A stretch of 64,000 nt of DNA from Roseovarius aestuarii. Lineage in GTDB: Bacteria > Pseudomonadota > Alphaproteobacteria > Rhodobacterales > Rhodobacteraceae. The stretch covers positions 110,205-174,204 of the forward strand of contig NZ_JAIMIB010000009.1 of assembly GCF_019966515.1 (NCBI RefSeq). The letters are read 5' to 3'. This document shows, one piece after another, positions 8,181 through 21,260 of the stretch; position 1 is the stretch's first letter; each line of letters starts with the position of its first letter. A program made the translations under genes and the position numbers. The notes beneath the pieces are model-generated. The model saw only the letters and a program-made list of their open reading frames with translations, made no database searches and had not been told where the DNA came from.

Positions 8181-10217
8181 ATGCGTATTTATCTCGCCGA
8201 TCTCGGCCATAACCTTGTGACTGCCACGTCGGACACCTATCCGCTTGGCGTGGGCAATCTTGCGACATTCGCCAAAGCCTACGCGAAGCCAAAAACGCCG
8301 GTCGAGGTTGATATTTTTCGTGACCCACAAGAGCTGAAAGCGGCAATCGACAAGGCTGCGCCGGATGTCATCGGTTTTTCAAGCTATTCCTGGAACCATC
8401 ATCTGGCCTTGTCCTTCGCGGATTACGTCAAGGCCGTCAATCCGGATGTTCTGACACTGATGGGCGGCCCCAACTTTCCTCTGACCGACGAAGAGCAGGA
8501 CAGCTGGATCAGAACGATGCCGCAGATCGACATGCATGTGCGCGGCCCGACCTACGAAGGTGAACGCGCCTTTCTCAATACACTGCAGCGGTTCATCGAT
8601 GTGGGCGAGCGGCGCGAGGGTTTATGGGACGAGGCGATTGACGGCTCGCTCTTTGTGCACCCCGAGACCGGAGAAATATTGCGTGGCGGCGAGGTGCCGC
8701 GCATGCGCGATCTCGACGAGATCCCCTCACCCTATCTTGAAGGGCTGATGGACAAGTTTTTTGATACCGGCCTCTTTGCCCTGATGCAGCTTGCCCGGGG
8801 GTGCCCGTTCACCTGCGCCTTCTGCAACTCGGCGGTGAAATCGAATTCCAAGGTCTTCCGCCATTCCTTCGAACGCACCAAGGCTGACCTTGATTACATC
8901 GTGGCGCGGATCAACCATGCCAGCCCGCTGTGTTTTGCCGACGATAATTTCGGCATGTATGTGCAGGACGAGGAGGTGGCCGATTATCTGGGTCACTTGA
9001 TGGAACGGTATGACTGGCCGAAATATATCCGCACGACAACCGGCAAGAACCGGAGCGACCGGATCATCAAGGTGATGCGCAAGGCCAAGGGGCGGCTGCC
9101 GATGACGTCATCCGTGCAATCGCTAAACCCGGTGGTATTGAAGAACATCAAGCGCGATAACATCAGCCTCGACACCTATACCGAGGTCCAGAAAGAGCTG
9201 CATGACCAGGGCATGCAATCCTATGGCGAATTGATCCTGTGCATGCCGGGTGAGACCAAGGAATCCTTCATGGATGCGGTTGATCAGCTGATCGAATCCG
9301 GCGTCAGCCGGGTTGCCGCGCATCAGCTGATGCTGCTGCATGGCGCACCGCTGGCAAATCCCGAAAGCCGTGAGGAATTCGGCTTCAAGACCCTGCACCG
9401 GGTCGTTGCCAGATGCCTCGGCAAATATCACGGCCCCACCGTGGTGGAAACCGAAGAGATGGTCGTGGAATCCGAGAACTTTTCGTTCCAGGACTATCTG
9501 GACACGCGCGTGTTCCACCTGCTGCTGACGATCTTCTACTACGAAGACAATTTCGAAGAAGCCTTCCGTCTGGCACGCACCCACGACATCCGCCCATTCC
9601 ATGTCATCAAGCACATGCAGGATATTCTGGACGAAGCCCCCGAAGCGCTGCGTAACGCCGTCTCGGGATATCTTGAGGAAAATCAGGCCGAGCTTTTCGA
9701 GACCCGTGACGAGTGCGTGGACTGGGCAGCCAAAAACTACGACGACCTGATTAGCGGTGAACTAGGCGGCAATCTCCTCAGCAAATATTCGATGATTGGC
9801 CGCTTCATCGTGCTGAACGAAGCGCTCGACTTTCTGAAACGGGCGATCTCGGATCTGCTGGGCGATGACAAGCCGGACGCACAGGAAATGCTGGATACGA
9901 TTATCGAGTATTACAGCGCCATCATGCTGCACGTTCCTTTTGCCGATAGCTTGGAACGCGAACCGGTCTGGACCTCCCTCTTCGATATCGAAACGTGGAA
10001 AGCCTCGGATTTCAAAGGATCATTGAGCGACTACAGATTTGACGCGCCGCGCGACTTCCAGACCCAGGTCGATCCGCGCGTGAAGTCCACCTTGTTGTCG
10101 CGCATCGATACTTTCGGCGAACATGCGTCGGGTTTGGGCCGGTTCACGCGCACGATGTTCGCTACCGATTTCCGGCGAAAGCTTGAACAGGGCAGCCAGG
10201 CTCACGCCGCCGAATAA
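8181..10217 (+). CDS. B12-binding-domain radical SAM protein of unknown function
   Basis: A 678-aa class-B-type radical SAM protein. An N-terminal Rossmann-like B12-binding region (about 1-135, 'PDVIGFSSYSWN', 'LTLMGGPNFP') precedes a radical SAM core with the cluster motif C208-PFT-C212-AF-C215. The core runs to about residue 420, followed by a long helical tail of about 250 residues with no family I recognise. The classic DxHxxG lower-ligand motif is not obvious, as in many members of this class. AAGAGG sits 6 nt before the ATG. The gene stands alone, with about 290 bp upstream and a convergent transporter downstream. Methylation, cyclisation or another radical reaction cannot be chosen from sequence. 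Confidence 0.85.
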   Translation: MRIYLADLGHNLVTATSDTYPLGVGNLATFAKAYAKPKTPVEVDIFRDPQELKAAIDKAAPDVIGFSSYSWNHHLALSFADYVKAVNPDVLTLMGGPNFPLTDEEQDSWIRTMPQIDMHVRGPTYEGERAFLNTLQRFIDVGERREGLWDEAIDGSLFVHPETGEILRGGEVPRMRDLDEIPSPYLEGLMDKFFDTGLFALMQLARGCPFTCAFCNSAVKSNSKVFRHSFERTKADLDYIVARINHASPLCFADDNFGMYVQDEEVADYLGHLMERYDWPKYIRTTTGKNRSDRIIKVMRKAKGRLPMTSSVQSLNPVVLKNIKRDNISLDTYTEVQKELHDQGMQSYGELILCMPGETKESFMDAVDQLIESGVSRVAAHQLMLLHGAPLANPESREEFGFKTLHRVVARCLGKYHGPTVVETEEMVVESENFSFQDYLDTRVFHLLLTIFYYEDNFEEAFRLARTHDIRPFHVIKHMQDILDEAPEALRNAVSGYLEENQAELFETRDECVDWAAKNYDDLISGELGGNLLSKYSMIGRFIVLNEALDFLKRAISDLLGDDKPDAQEMLDTIIEYYSAIMLHVPFADSLEREPVWTSLFDIETWKASDFKGSLSDYRFDAPRDFQTQVDPRVKSTLLSRIDTFGEHASGLGRFTRTMFATDFRRKLEQGSQAHAAE

Positions 10218-10272
10218 GGCGCGATCTGACAAGCTTGCCATCTCGCGATCGACACGCCGACGCGACAACCTG

Positions 10273-11196
10273 CTAGCCCTGGGGTGTCTTGACCGCCCGG
10301 GCCTGGCCACGTTTGAGGCCCAGTTGACGCTCTCGCCAGATGATGATGCAGCCTGCCAGAATGACTATCGCAGCGCCGATCAGCATGGTGCCCGTTGGCA
10401 CTTCATTAAAGATGAAATAACCGATGACCAGCGCAAAGATCATCGAGGCATAGTCAAACGGCGCAACCACGCTTGCATCGGCAAACCGATAGGCCGAGGT
10501 CAGGAAAATCTGTCCGGCGCCACCCAGCAGGCCCGCGAGCACCAGCAGTGCCACTTCACCCGGCGTCGGCATCACCCAGCCAAATGGAATTGTTAGCAGC
10601 GACAGCGCGGCTGACGTGATCGAGAAGTAGAAAACGATCGCCGCCGTCTGCTCGACCCGCACCAGTTTGCGGATGTAGATCTGTGCCAGTGCCGCACAGA
10701 CCGCCCCCATCAACACAAGCACGGCACCCACGGCCTGCGTCGTCTCCATCGTCTCAGACCCCAGCAAGCTGAGGCGCGGAGAGACAACGATCAACACGCC
10801 CACCAAGCCGAGCATTACCGCGCTGATCCGGAAAACGCCCACTTTTTCGTCCAGAAACATCGCCGCGAAAACTACCGTCAGCAGCGGCGCCGCATAGCCC
10901 AATGCCGTGACCTCGGGCAGGGGTAACAGGCCAAGACCGGCAAAGCTCATCCCCATCGCCAGGCTACCCACGAAACCACGCCAGAAATGCCCCAGCTTTG
11001 ATTTCACCTTAAGACCTGTGCGTAATTGCCCTCGCGCGATCACCCATCCCAGAATGACCGGAATGGCAAAGAACGAGCGAAAGAATACAGCTTCGCCCAC
11101 TGGCACATGATCAGCCGTCGCCTTGATCATCGACACCATGGTGATGAACAACACGACCGAGCAGAGTTTGAGCGCGATGCCTTTGATGGGGCTCAT
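10273..11196 (-). CDS. DMT-superfamily (EamA) transporter
   Basis: A 307-aa inner-membrane protein with ten predicted helices in two EamA repeats (about 5-140 and 155-290). It ends in a basic cytoplasmic tail. It lies 81 bp downstream of tmpB in the same direction and may be the last gene of the phosphonate/betaine cluster. Its substrate is unknown; DMT proteins mostly export, so an uptake role for the phosphonate would be unusual. Confidence 0.85.
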   Translation of the reverse strand: MSPIKGIALKLCSVVLFITMVSMIKATADHVPVGEAVFFRSFFAIPVILGWVIARGQLRTGLKVKSKLGHFWRGFVGSLAMGMSFAGLGLLPLPEVTALGYAAPLLTVVFAAMFLDEKVGVFRISAVMLGLVGVLIVVSPRLSLLGSETMETTQAVGAVLVLMGAVCAALAQIYIRKLVRVEQTAAIVFYFSITSAALSLLTIPFGWVMPTPGEVALLVLAGLLGGAGQIFLTSAYRFADASVVAPFDYASMIFALVIGYFIFNEVPTGTMLIGAAIVILAGCIIIWRERQLGLKRGQARAVKTPQG

Positions 11197-11277
11197 CTTG
11201 CGGCCCTCCTCCGCCCGACCTTGTCCAAAGCCGCAGTGAAGGTCAATCCGGCTTTAGCACGCGGGCCTGCATATCAG

Positions 11278-13121
<1,844 letters not shown>

Positions 13122-14117
13122 TCATTCACCGTCGCCACGTTCCGCGAATAACAGGCTGGAGCCGCGCATGTCGCGGCTGGGCGCAACACCGAACGCCTTG
13201 CGATAGGTCTTAGAGAAATGTGACGGTGCCCGAAACCCGCAGAGCACGCAGATTTCCATCAGTGAAAGCTCGGTCTGCATCAGCAGGTTCCGGGCATTTT
13301 CCAGCCGCAGGCCCAGGTAGTATTTCTTGGGCGAGGTGTTCAGGTAACGCGCAAAAAGCCGTTCAAGCTGGCGGGTCGACATGCCGACCTGGCTGGCGAC
13401 CTCGGCAGGCGGAATCGGATCTTCGATATTGTCCCGCATGATCTGGATCGCCTGCACCAGCTTGGTATGCCGAACGCCCATGCGCCCCGCCATCGACACC
13501 CGCTGCGAATGAGTCTCGGACCGGGGCGCGGTATAGATCATCTGATCCGCCACCCAGGTCGCCAGCTCGGCCCCGTAATCCGAATTGATCCGGTCGAGCA
13601 TCAGATCCATCGAACTTGCAGAGCCGGCGCAGGTGAATACCCGCCCGTCAACGGTATAGATCGATTCCTGCATTTCCACATCAGGGAAGGTTTCGGATAT
13701 TGCACTGGCATATTCCCAGTGCGTGGTGATCCGTTTGCCGCCCAGCAGTCCGGCCCGGGCAAGAATCCATGCCCCGCTGCTAAGCGCACCAAAATCCATG
13801 CCCTTGCGGGTTTCGCGCCGGAGCCAGTTCAGGACCTTCGGGGTGCAGCCCATCGCCGCATCAACCCCGGCACAGACAATCAGCGTATCGTTGCGATGCA
13901 GATCAATCAGCCCGGCTTCCGCCGCAACGCTCATCCCGTTCCAGCTGGTTACCGGCTCGCCACCCTCACTGATCAGCAGATACTCATAGTAGGTCCGGCT
14001 GCCACCGGCAAACCGGTTGGCCAGCGCCAGCGTTTCCTGCGCGCAGGTCAAGCCCAGAGGCGAAAACCCCGGGATCAGCAAAAAGACATATCGCTTTGGC
14101 CTGTCTTCTGAACTCAC
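13122..14117 (-). CDS. GlxA/GbdR-like AraC-family regulator
   Basis: A 331-aa regulator with an N-terminal DJ-1/PfpI-like domain (about 10-180) and a C-terminal AraC double helix-turn-helix (about 220-320, 'PAEVASQVGMSTRQLERLF' then 'LMEICVLCGFRAPSHFSKTY'). GbdR, of the same architecture, activates glycine betaine and dimethylglycine catabolism in Pseudomonas. A GTG start at 14117 is preferred: GGAGGAG precedes it and it leaves only 19 bp after the DMGDH-like gene, whereas the ATG at 14198 overlaps that gene. It probably senses betaine or dimethylglycine and activates this cluster. Confidence 0.85.
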   Translation of the reverse strand: MSSEDRPKRYVFLLIPGFSPLGLTCAQETLALANRFAGGSRTYYEYLLISEGGEPVTSWNGMSVAAEAGLIDLHRNDTLIVCAGVDAAMGCTPKVLNWLRRETRKGMDFGALSSGAWILARAGLLGGKRITTHWEYASAISETFPDVEMQESIYTVDGRVFTCAGSASSMDLMLDRINSDYGAELATWVADQMIYTAPRSETHSQRVSMAGRMGVRHTKLVQAIQIMRDNIEDPIPPAEVASQVGMSTRQLERLFARYLNTSPKKYYLGLRLENARNLLMQTELSLMEICVLCGFRAPSHFSKTYRKAFGVAPSRDMRGSSLLFAERGDGE

Positions 14118-14136
14118 CCCCAGGGCTCCTCCGTTG

Positions 14137-16587
14137 TCAGGCGCGCATATTGGCCCCGTTCGCATCATAAAGCGGCACGCCCTGGATTTCGGCGTCATGC
14201 ATTTCGCCCAGGATCTCTACCCGTACCTTTGTACCGCCCTTGGCCAATTCCGACGGAACATATCCCATAGCGACAGATTTTCCAACGTGATGCGCATACC
14301 CGCCCGAGCTTACATAGCCCACAGCGGCGCCTTCATGCAAAATGGCTTCGTCATTGCTGACATCAATGCCATCGACATCAATCACCAGCGTCACCAGCCT
14401 GTTTGCCGGTCCTTCTGCCCGCTGCTTTTCTGCGGCTGCTTTGCCGATGAACTCTTTCTTCCAGTTGATGAAGGCATCAAGACCGGATTCCGCTGCCGTG
14501 AAATCGGGCCGGAAATCCAGCGCCCACACACCCCAGCTTTTTTCCAAACGCATGCTCATCAGCGCCCGCGCGCCGTACCAGCGCAGGCCAAGATCGGCAC
14601 CCGCCTCTTCAACCGCCGCGCTCAGGCGCAACAGGTATTGCGGCTTGCAGTAGATCTCGTATCCCAGTTCGCCGGAAAAACTGATCCGGTTCAGGATCAC
14701 CGGCACATCGCCCACGTAACACTGATCCAGATCGCGGAACTTAAACGCCTCGGCGCTTACATCCTTGCGGGTGATCTGTTGCAGCAACGCGCGGGATTTC
14801 GGACCGCTCAGCGCGATACCGTGCCAGTCATCGCTGACATTTTCATAGGTCACACCCGTCGGCAGTTGGCTCTCGAACCAACGGCGATGTGCCTCTTGCA
14901 TTGCCCCAGACCCGAACAGCATGAAATGCTGCTCGCCCAGGCAAGCCACCGTCAGATCCCCATATAACTTGCCCTTTTCGGTCAGCATTGGCGTCAGGGT
15001 CAATCGGCCCGGTTTCGGCACGTATCCGGCAAGAACAGTGTCTAGAAATGCTCGCGCGCCGGGACCTTTGAACTCGTGTTTGGCAAAGTTGGCGACTTCG
15101 ATCGCGCCCACGGCTTCGCGCACGGCTTTGACCTCGCGCGCGACGTAATCGAAGGACCGGTTGCGGCGGAAGGTCGGTTCCTCGTGGGCGTCATCTGCCC
15201 CATCAGCAAACCAGAGCGCGTTTTCCAGACCAAAGCCCTGATCCATCACCGCACCGTTGGCGACCAGCCGGTCATAAAGCGCCGTTGTCTTTTGCATGCG
15301 CCCCTTGGGCAAGGTTTCATTCGGGAAGGTCATCACGAAGCGGCGTTCGTAATTTTCGGTCGATTTAACCGTGCCCCAATCCGGGCTAGCCCAATCGCCG
15401 AACCGCGCCACGTCCATCGCCCAGACGTCAATGCTGGGTTCGCCGTCGATCATCCACTCGGCCATGGTCAGACCGACACCGCCGCCCTGGCAGAACCCGG
15501 CCATCACCCCCACGGCGCACCAGTAATTCTTCATCCCCGGCACCGGCCCGATCATCGGGTTGCCATCGGGGCCAAAGGTGAAGGGTCCGTTGATCGCATC
15601 CTTGATGCCCGCATTGGCAAGCGCCGGAATACGTTCAAAACCCAGCTCCAACCGGTCGGCGATGCGTTCAAGATCAGGCTGCAACAGCTCATGGCCGAAA
15701 TCCCACGGCGTGCCGCCTACTTTCCACGGCGTGCCTTTGGGTTCATAGGTGCCCAATAGCATGCCCTGCCGTTCCTGCCGGAAATAGATATTGGCCTCAT
15801 AGTCGATACCACAGGGCAACCGATCCTTGCGGGCGGCGATCTCGGGGATCGCCTCGGTGATCAGATAATGATGTTCCATCGGTTGTACCGGCAAGTTGAC
15901 GCCCTGCATGTGGCCCACTTCCCGTGCCCAAAGCCCCCCGCAATTGACGATATGCTCGGCATTGATCACTCCCTTCGGCGTGGTCACATCCCAACTGCCA
16001 TCGGCGCGCTGTTTCGTCTCTGTTACGCCGCAATGAGTGAAATATTGCGCCCCATGCACCTTGGCCGCCTTTGCAAAAGCATAGGTGGCGCCGCTCGGGT
16101 CCAGATCGCCGTCCTGATCATCCCACAGCGCTGCAAGATAATGCTTGGGATCAATCAGCGGATGCCGTTCGGCCAGCTCCTTGGGGCTGATGAACTCCTG
16201 GTTCAGGCCCATATACCTCGCTTTTGACCGTTCGCGCTTGAGGTAGTCATACCAGGTCTGGTTCGACGCCAGATAAAAACCGCCGGTCATATGCAGACCG
16301 ACGGAATGGCCGCTGGTTTCCTCGATCTCTTTATAAAGGTCGATCGTGTAACCCTGAAGTCGGCTGATATTGGGGTCACTGCTGATCGTATGGATTTGTC
16401 CCGCCGCGTGCCAGCTTGACCCGCTGGTCAATTCGTCCCGTTCCAGCAGCACGACGTCTTTCCAGCCGAATTTGGCCAGATGGAACAGGATCGAGCAGCC
16501 GACCACGCCGCCCCCGATCACCACCACCTTGGCGTGGCTCGGCAGCTTTTTCCCGCCAACGTCGCCCTCTTTCTGAACTTCAGGCAT
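14137..16587 (-). CDS. Dimethylglycine/sarcosine dehydrogenase-like flavoprotein
   Basis: An 816-aa two-part enzyme: an N-terminal FAD-binding DAO domain (about 20-400, 'VVVIGGGVVGCSI') and a C-terminal aminomethyltransferase/GcvT-like folate domain (about 430-810). 'SSWHAAG' with H60 matches the histidine that carries covalent FAD in mitochondrial DMGDH. The family demethylates dimethylglycine or sarcosine and passes the one-carbon unit to tetrahydrofolate. The start lies one base after the stop of the upstream gene. In this cluster it would take betaine-derived dimethylglycine towards glycine; dimethylglycine and sarcosine cannot be separated by eye. Confidence 0.88.
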   Translation of the reverse strand: MPEVQKEGDVGGKKLPSHAKVVVIGGGVVGCSILFHLAKFGWKDVVLLERDELTSGSSWHAAGQIHTISSDPNISRLQGYTIDLYKEIEETSGHSVGLHMTGGFYLASNQTWYDYLKRERSKARYMGLNQEFISPKELAERHPLIDPKHYLAALWDDQDGDLDPSGATYAFAKAAKVHGAQYFTHCGVTETKQRADGSWDVTTPKGVINAEHIVNCGGLWAREVGHMQGVNLPVQPMEHHYLITEAIPEIAARKDRLPCGIDYEANIYFRQERQGMLLGTYEPKGTPWKVGGTPWDFGHELLQPDLERIADRLELGFERIPALANAGIKDAINGPFTFGPDGNPMIGPVPGMKNYWCAVGVMAGFCQGGGVGLTMAEWMIDGEPSIDVWAMDVARFGDWASPDWGTVKSTENYERRFVMTFPNETLPKGRMQKTTALYDRLVANGAVMDQGFGLENALWFADGADDAHEEPTFRRNRSFDYVAREVKAVREAVGAIEVANFAKHEFKGPGARAFLDTVLAGYVPKPGRLTLTPMLTEKGKLYGDLTVACLGEQHFMLFGSGAMQEAHRRWFESQLPTGVTYENVSDDWHGIALSGPKSRALLQQITRKDVSAEAFKFRDLDQCYVGDVPVILNRISFSGELGYEIYCKPQYLLRLSAAVEEAGADLGLRWYGARALMSMRLEKSWGVWALDFRPDFTAAESGLDAFINWKKEFIGKAAAEKQRAEGPANRLVTLVIDVDGIDVSNDEAILHEGAAVGYVSSGGYAHHVGKSVAMGYVPSELAKGGTKVRVEILGEMHDAEIQGVPLYDANGANMRA

Positions 16588-16588
16588 C

Positions 16589-17410
16589 TCAGTCTCCGTT
16601 GTTTCTGATCAGTAATTTGTTGATGTCATCTTCGTCGATAGCCCGGGAAAGACCCGAAAAATCGCCGCCCAGCATGCCAGAGGCCACATCAATCGCCGCG
16701 CCATAGGCCACCCGTGCCAGGGCCGCACCAATCGACAGGCGCGCCGCGCCCATTTCTGCAAAGTTGCGGCGTGTCAGGGTCGAAAACTGACCCGATGCCA
16801 GCACATTCACCGGCACAGACACGCTCGCGGTGATCCGTTTCATCTCCTCCACATTTGGCGGCGCAGGGACATAGACACAATCCGCCCCGGCGGCCTCATA
16901 GGCCCGAATCCGGCGGATCGCCTCGTCGCAATCATAGCAGCCAAGCATCACGCCATCGGCGCGCGCCACCAGAACGAAATCACCTGGCAACGCACGCGCC
17001 GCACTTGCGGCAGCCCGGATACGCTCAACCGACAGGTCAAACTCATATGGTCCGAAGTCCGGCAGCGCCGTATCTTCGATCGAGCAACCCGCCAACCCGA
17101 CCTCGGCAGCCAGCCGAATGGTCTCCGCGACATGATCCGGCGCTTCTCCGAAGCCATTCTCGAAATCACCCGATACCGGCAAGGATACGGCGGACACCAG
17201 ATCCTGCGCATGGCTCAATGCCTCGTCCCGCGTCAGCGTGCCGCCGTCCACCCGGCCTTGTGTGAACGCGTGTCCGGCGGATGTGGTGGCAATCGCAGAC
17301 GCACCCAGTGCCTGCATCATCCGGGCAGAGCCAATGTCCCAGGCATTGACCAGCAAGAACGGATCACCGGGCTTGTGCAATGCCCGAAATTCAGCGCCAA
17401 TATCGTTCAT
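16589..17410 (-). CDS. PEP mutase/isocitrate lyase superfamily protein
   Basis: A 273-aa single-domain TIM-barrel protein. It carries 'LVNAWDIGSARMMQALGA', the metal-site segment 'GDFENGFG' and 'CSIEDT', all usual for this superfamily of phosphoenolpyruvate mutases, phosphonopyruvate hydrolases, oxaloacetate decarboxylases and 2-methylisocitrate lyases. The ATG at 17410 follows GGAGAG; the longer frame from 17452 lacks a site. It is packed against the DMGDH-like gene (one base between stop and start). C-C or C-P lyase activity is expected, but the substrate is open. A phosphonate role is tempting given tmpAB but unsupported by motif. Confidence 0.82.
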   Translation of the reverse strand: MNDIGAEFRALHKPGDPFLLVNAWDIGSARMMQALGASAIATTSAGHAFTQGRVDGGTLTRDEALSHAQDLVSAVSLPVSGDFENGFGEAPDHVAETIRLAAEVGLAGCSIEDTALPDFGPYEFDLSVERIRAAASAARALPGDFVLVARADGVMLGCYDCDEAIRRIRAYEAAGADCVYVPAPPNVEEMKRITASVSVPVNVLASGQFSTLTRRNFAEMGAARLSIGAALARVAYGAAIDVASGMLGGDFSGLSRAIDEDDINKLLIRNNGD

Positions 17411-17478
17411 CTTATCTCTCCGATTGCTAAGTAACCGAGAAGACAGTCCCATGGCTTACTGACAGAAACAGACACTAG

Positions 17479-18512
<1,034 letters not shown>

Positions 18513-18516
<4 letters not shown>

Positions 18517-19715
18517 TGGATCACCTCCAATTCACGGCCCACGACCTCGAACGCGTCAATCGCCCGGTCCAGCATCTCGCGGGTCAGCGCCGCGCTCATC
18601 TGTGTGCGGATGCGGTCCTGCTGCTTGGGCACAACCGGGAAGCTGAAGGCGGTCACGTAAACCCCGCGTTCCCCCAGCTTCGCCGCCATTTCCTGCGCCA
18701 GTTTCGAATCACGCAGCATGACCGGGATGATCGCATGCTCCCCGGGTAGTAATTCGAACCCCAACGCGCCCATCTTCTCGCGGAAATAGGCAGCATTGTC
18801 CCACAGGCGGTCGCGCAATTCGCCGCCGTTTTCCAGAAGATCGAAAACCTTCAAAGATGCCGCGGCAATCACCGGCGCCAGCGTGTTCGAGAACAGGTAA
18901 GGTCGCGAGCGTTGCCGCAGCCAATCTACTACCGGTGCACTTGCCGCCGTGTAGCCGCCGGAAGCCCCGCCAAGCGCCTTGCCCAACGTGCCGGTCATGA
19001 AATCGACCCGCTCAGTCACACCAAATTTTTCTGCCGTTCCGCGCCCGGTCGGACCGACAAACCCGGTTGAATGGCAATCATCCACCATCACCATCGCATC
19101 ATAGCGATCCGCCAGATCGCAGATCTCATCGAGGCGCGCGTAATAGCCATCCATCGAAAACACGCCATCAGTGGCAATCATCCGATGCCGCGCGCCGCTT
19201 GCTTCTTTCAGGCAACGCTCCAGATCGGCCATGTCGCTATTGGCATACCGGAACCGCTGCGCCTTACAGAGCCGCACCCCGTCGATGATGCTGGCATGAT
19301 TGAGCGCGTCGGAAATGATCGCGTCTTCCGGGCCCAGAAGCGTCTCGAACAAACCGGCATTCGCGTCAAACGCCGCGGCGTAAAGGATGCTGTCCTCTTT
19401 TCCCAGAAAGCCTGCGATCCGCGCCTCAAGCTCTTTATGTTCCTGCTGCGTGCCGCAGATGAACCGGACCGAGGCCATGCCGAACCCGTAGCGATCCAGC
19501 CCCGCATGCGCCGCGGCAATGATCTCGGTGTTATCGGCCAGACCAAGGTAGTTATTGGCACACAGGTTGATCATCTCGCGCCCATCGACCAGTGACACCT
19601 CACCGGCCTGCATGCTGGTGATCACCCGTTCCGTCTTGTAAAGCCCTTCATCGCGCAACCCGTCCAGCCGCCCGGCAATATCGTCGTTAAATCTGTCTGA
19701 TGCTCTCATGGTCAT
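18513..19715 (-). CDS. kbl: Glycine C-acetyltransferase (2-amino-3-ketobutyrate CoA ligase)
   Basis: A 400-aa alpha-oxoamine synthase. PLP Lys lies in '[15 protein letters not shown]', with '[15 protein letters not shown]' and '[11 protein letters not shown]' also typical. It converts aminoketobutyrate and CoA to glycine and acetyl-CoA, completing threonine degradation with Tdh. AGGAGG lies 3 nt before the first ATG and 9 nt before an in-frame ATG at 19709, so the latter may be the true start. It is 12 bp downstream of the MttB-like gene. Confidence 0.96.
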
Positions 19716-19727
19716 GGTCCTCCTGAC

Positions 19728-21245
19728 TCAGTACCATGCCTCAGGTATCTCGGATTTACGACGGGCAACATAGTCCCTGAGCGCCTCATCGGTGCCCGCG
19801 TCGATTTTGGGCGCCTCATAGCGCTCCAGCATCCCGGTCCACCGCTCATACGCCCGCTGGCGCATATCCTTCTCGCCGCCATCCTCCCAGCTTTCGACAT
19901 TTTCGCTGTCGCTCAGGGCAGGTTCATAAAACGCGGTCGTGTAATTGCGCATGGTATGGCCGCAGCCCAGGAAATGACCAGCGGGCTCAACCTCGGCGTA
20001 AGCATCCCGCGCCAGCGCTTCGTCACTGGTATCCAGCCCGCCCAGCAGCTTCTGGTACCCGCCCAGCCGGTCGGCATCCATCACCAGTTTCTCGAACCCG
20101 GTGCACAATCCGCCTTCCATCCATCCAGCGGCATGCAGCACGAAATTCGCACCGGCCAGCATGGTCGAATGCATCGAATCGGCCGACTCATAGGCCGCCT
20201 GGGCGTCCTCGATCTTGCTGGCTGTCAGCGACCCGCCACAGCGCAACGGCAAGCCCACACGCCGCGCCATCTGTCCGATCGCATAGTTGCTCATCACCGG
20301 CTCCGGCATGCCAAAGGTTGGCGCCCCGGATTTGAGGCTCATGGATGACAGGAAGTTTCCCAGCACGAACGGCGCCCCGGGCCGCACCAGCTGCGCAAAG
20401 GCGCAGCACATCATCGCCTCGGCCATCGCCTGCGTGACCGACGCTGCCGTGCTGACCGGCCCCATCGCACCGCTGAGGATGAAGGGAACCACCACGATAC
20501 CCTGATTTCGGCCGCAATAGACCCTGATCGCCTCGCTAACGACCTTGTCCACAAGAAGCGGAGAATTGGTGTTCACATTGCCCATGATGACGCAGTTTTC
20601 GTCCATGAACTCCCGCCCGTGCAGGATCTCTGCCATGTCCACGCTGTCCTGCGCCCGGCTCATCTCGGTGATCGCACCGAGGTGCGGTTTGTCCGAAAGC
20701 GCCATGTGCCGGTAAACCATGTCCAGATGGCGATGGCTGACGGGCACGTCACAGGGCTCGCAGATCACCAGCCCGGTGTGATGCAGGTTGGGATGCATAT
20801 AGGCCAGCTTCACCAGCTTCTCGAAACTCTCCATATCGCCATACCGCCGCCCGCTCCGCAGATCGCGCACGAAAGGCGCGCCATAGATCGGCGCAAACAC
20901 CTGATTGTTACCCCCGATCACGACCGAGCGTTCCGGGTTCCGCGCCACCTGGGAGAATTCGCGCGGGGCCTTGGCACAGAGCGCACGAATCCAACCCGCA
21001 TCGGCCCGCACCCGCGTGCCAGTGACATCCGCACCCGCTTCCTGCCAGATTCGATGCGCCTCAGGATCGTCGCGAAATTCGATGCCGATCTCTTGGATCA
21101 GCCAGTTGACCTGCGCCTCCAGCTGGATGATTGTTTCTTCATCCAGCGGATCGAAATGCGGCAAGCGCCTTAAAACATGGGGGGATGCCGGCGATGGCAC
21201 CTCTTCCGCCCCGGTCTCCCTTTTATGTCGCGCGCGTCTGGCCAT
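19728..21245 (-). CDS. MttB-superfamily methyltransferase (non-pyrrolysine)
   Basis: A 505-aa member of the trimethylamine methyltransferase (COG5598) superfamily. It is a continuous frame with no amber codon where MttB encodes pyrrolysine, like glycine betaine methyltransferase MtgB and relatives. Such enzymes pass a methyl group from a quaternary amine to a corrinoid protein. Recognisable segments include 'GNVNTNSPLL', 'SGAMGPVSTAASV' and 'GAPTFGMPE'. The ATG at 21245 follows GGGGAG; a GTG at 21254 has no room for a site. It leads kbl-tdh and may act on betaine made by TmpAB, but no MtgC-like corrinoid protein or RamA-like activase lies in the window. Confidence 0.85.
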   Translation of the reverse strand: MARRARHKRETGAEEVPSPASPHVLRRLPHFDPLDEETIIQLEAQVNWLIQEIGIEFRDDPEAHRIWQEAGADVTGTRVRADAGWIRALCAKAPREFSQVARNPERSVVIGGNNQVFAPIYGAPFVRDLRSGRRYGDMESFEKLVKLAYMHPNLHHTGLVICEPCDVPVSHRHLDMVYRHMALSDKPHLGAITEMSRAQDSVDMAEILHGREFMDENCVIMGNVNTNSPLLVDKVVSEAIRVYCGRNQGIVVVPFILSGAMGPVSTAASVTQAMAEAMMCCAFAQLVRPGAPFVLGNFLSSMSLKSGAPTFGMPEPVMSNYAIGQMARRVGLPLRCGGSLTASKIEDAQAAYESADSMHSTMLAGANFVLHAAGWMEGGLCTGFEKLVMDADRLGGYQKLLGGLDTSDEALARDAYAEVEPAGHFLGCGHTMRNYTTAFYEPALSDSENVESWEDGGEKDMRQRAYERWTGMLERYEAPKIDAGTDEALRDYVARRKSEIPEAWY

Positions 21246-21260
21246 CCGGCACACTCCCCT

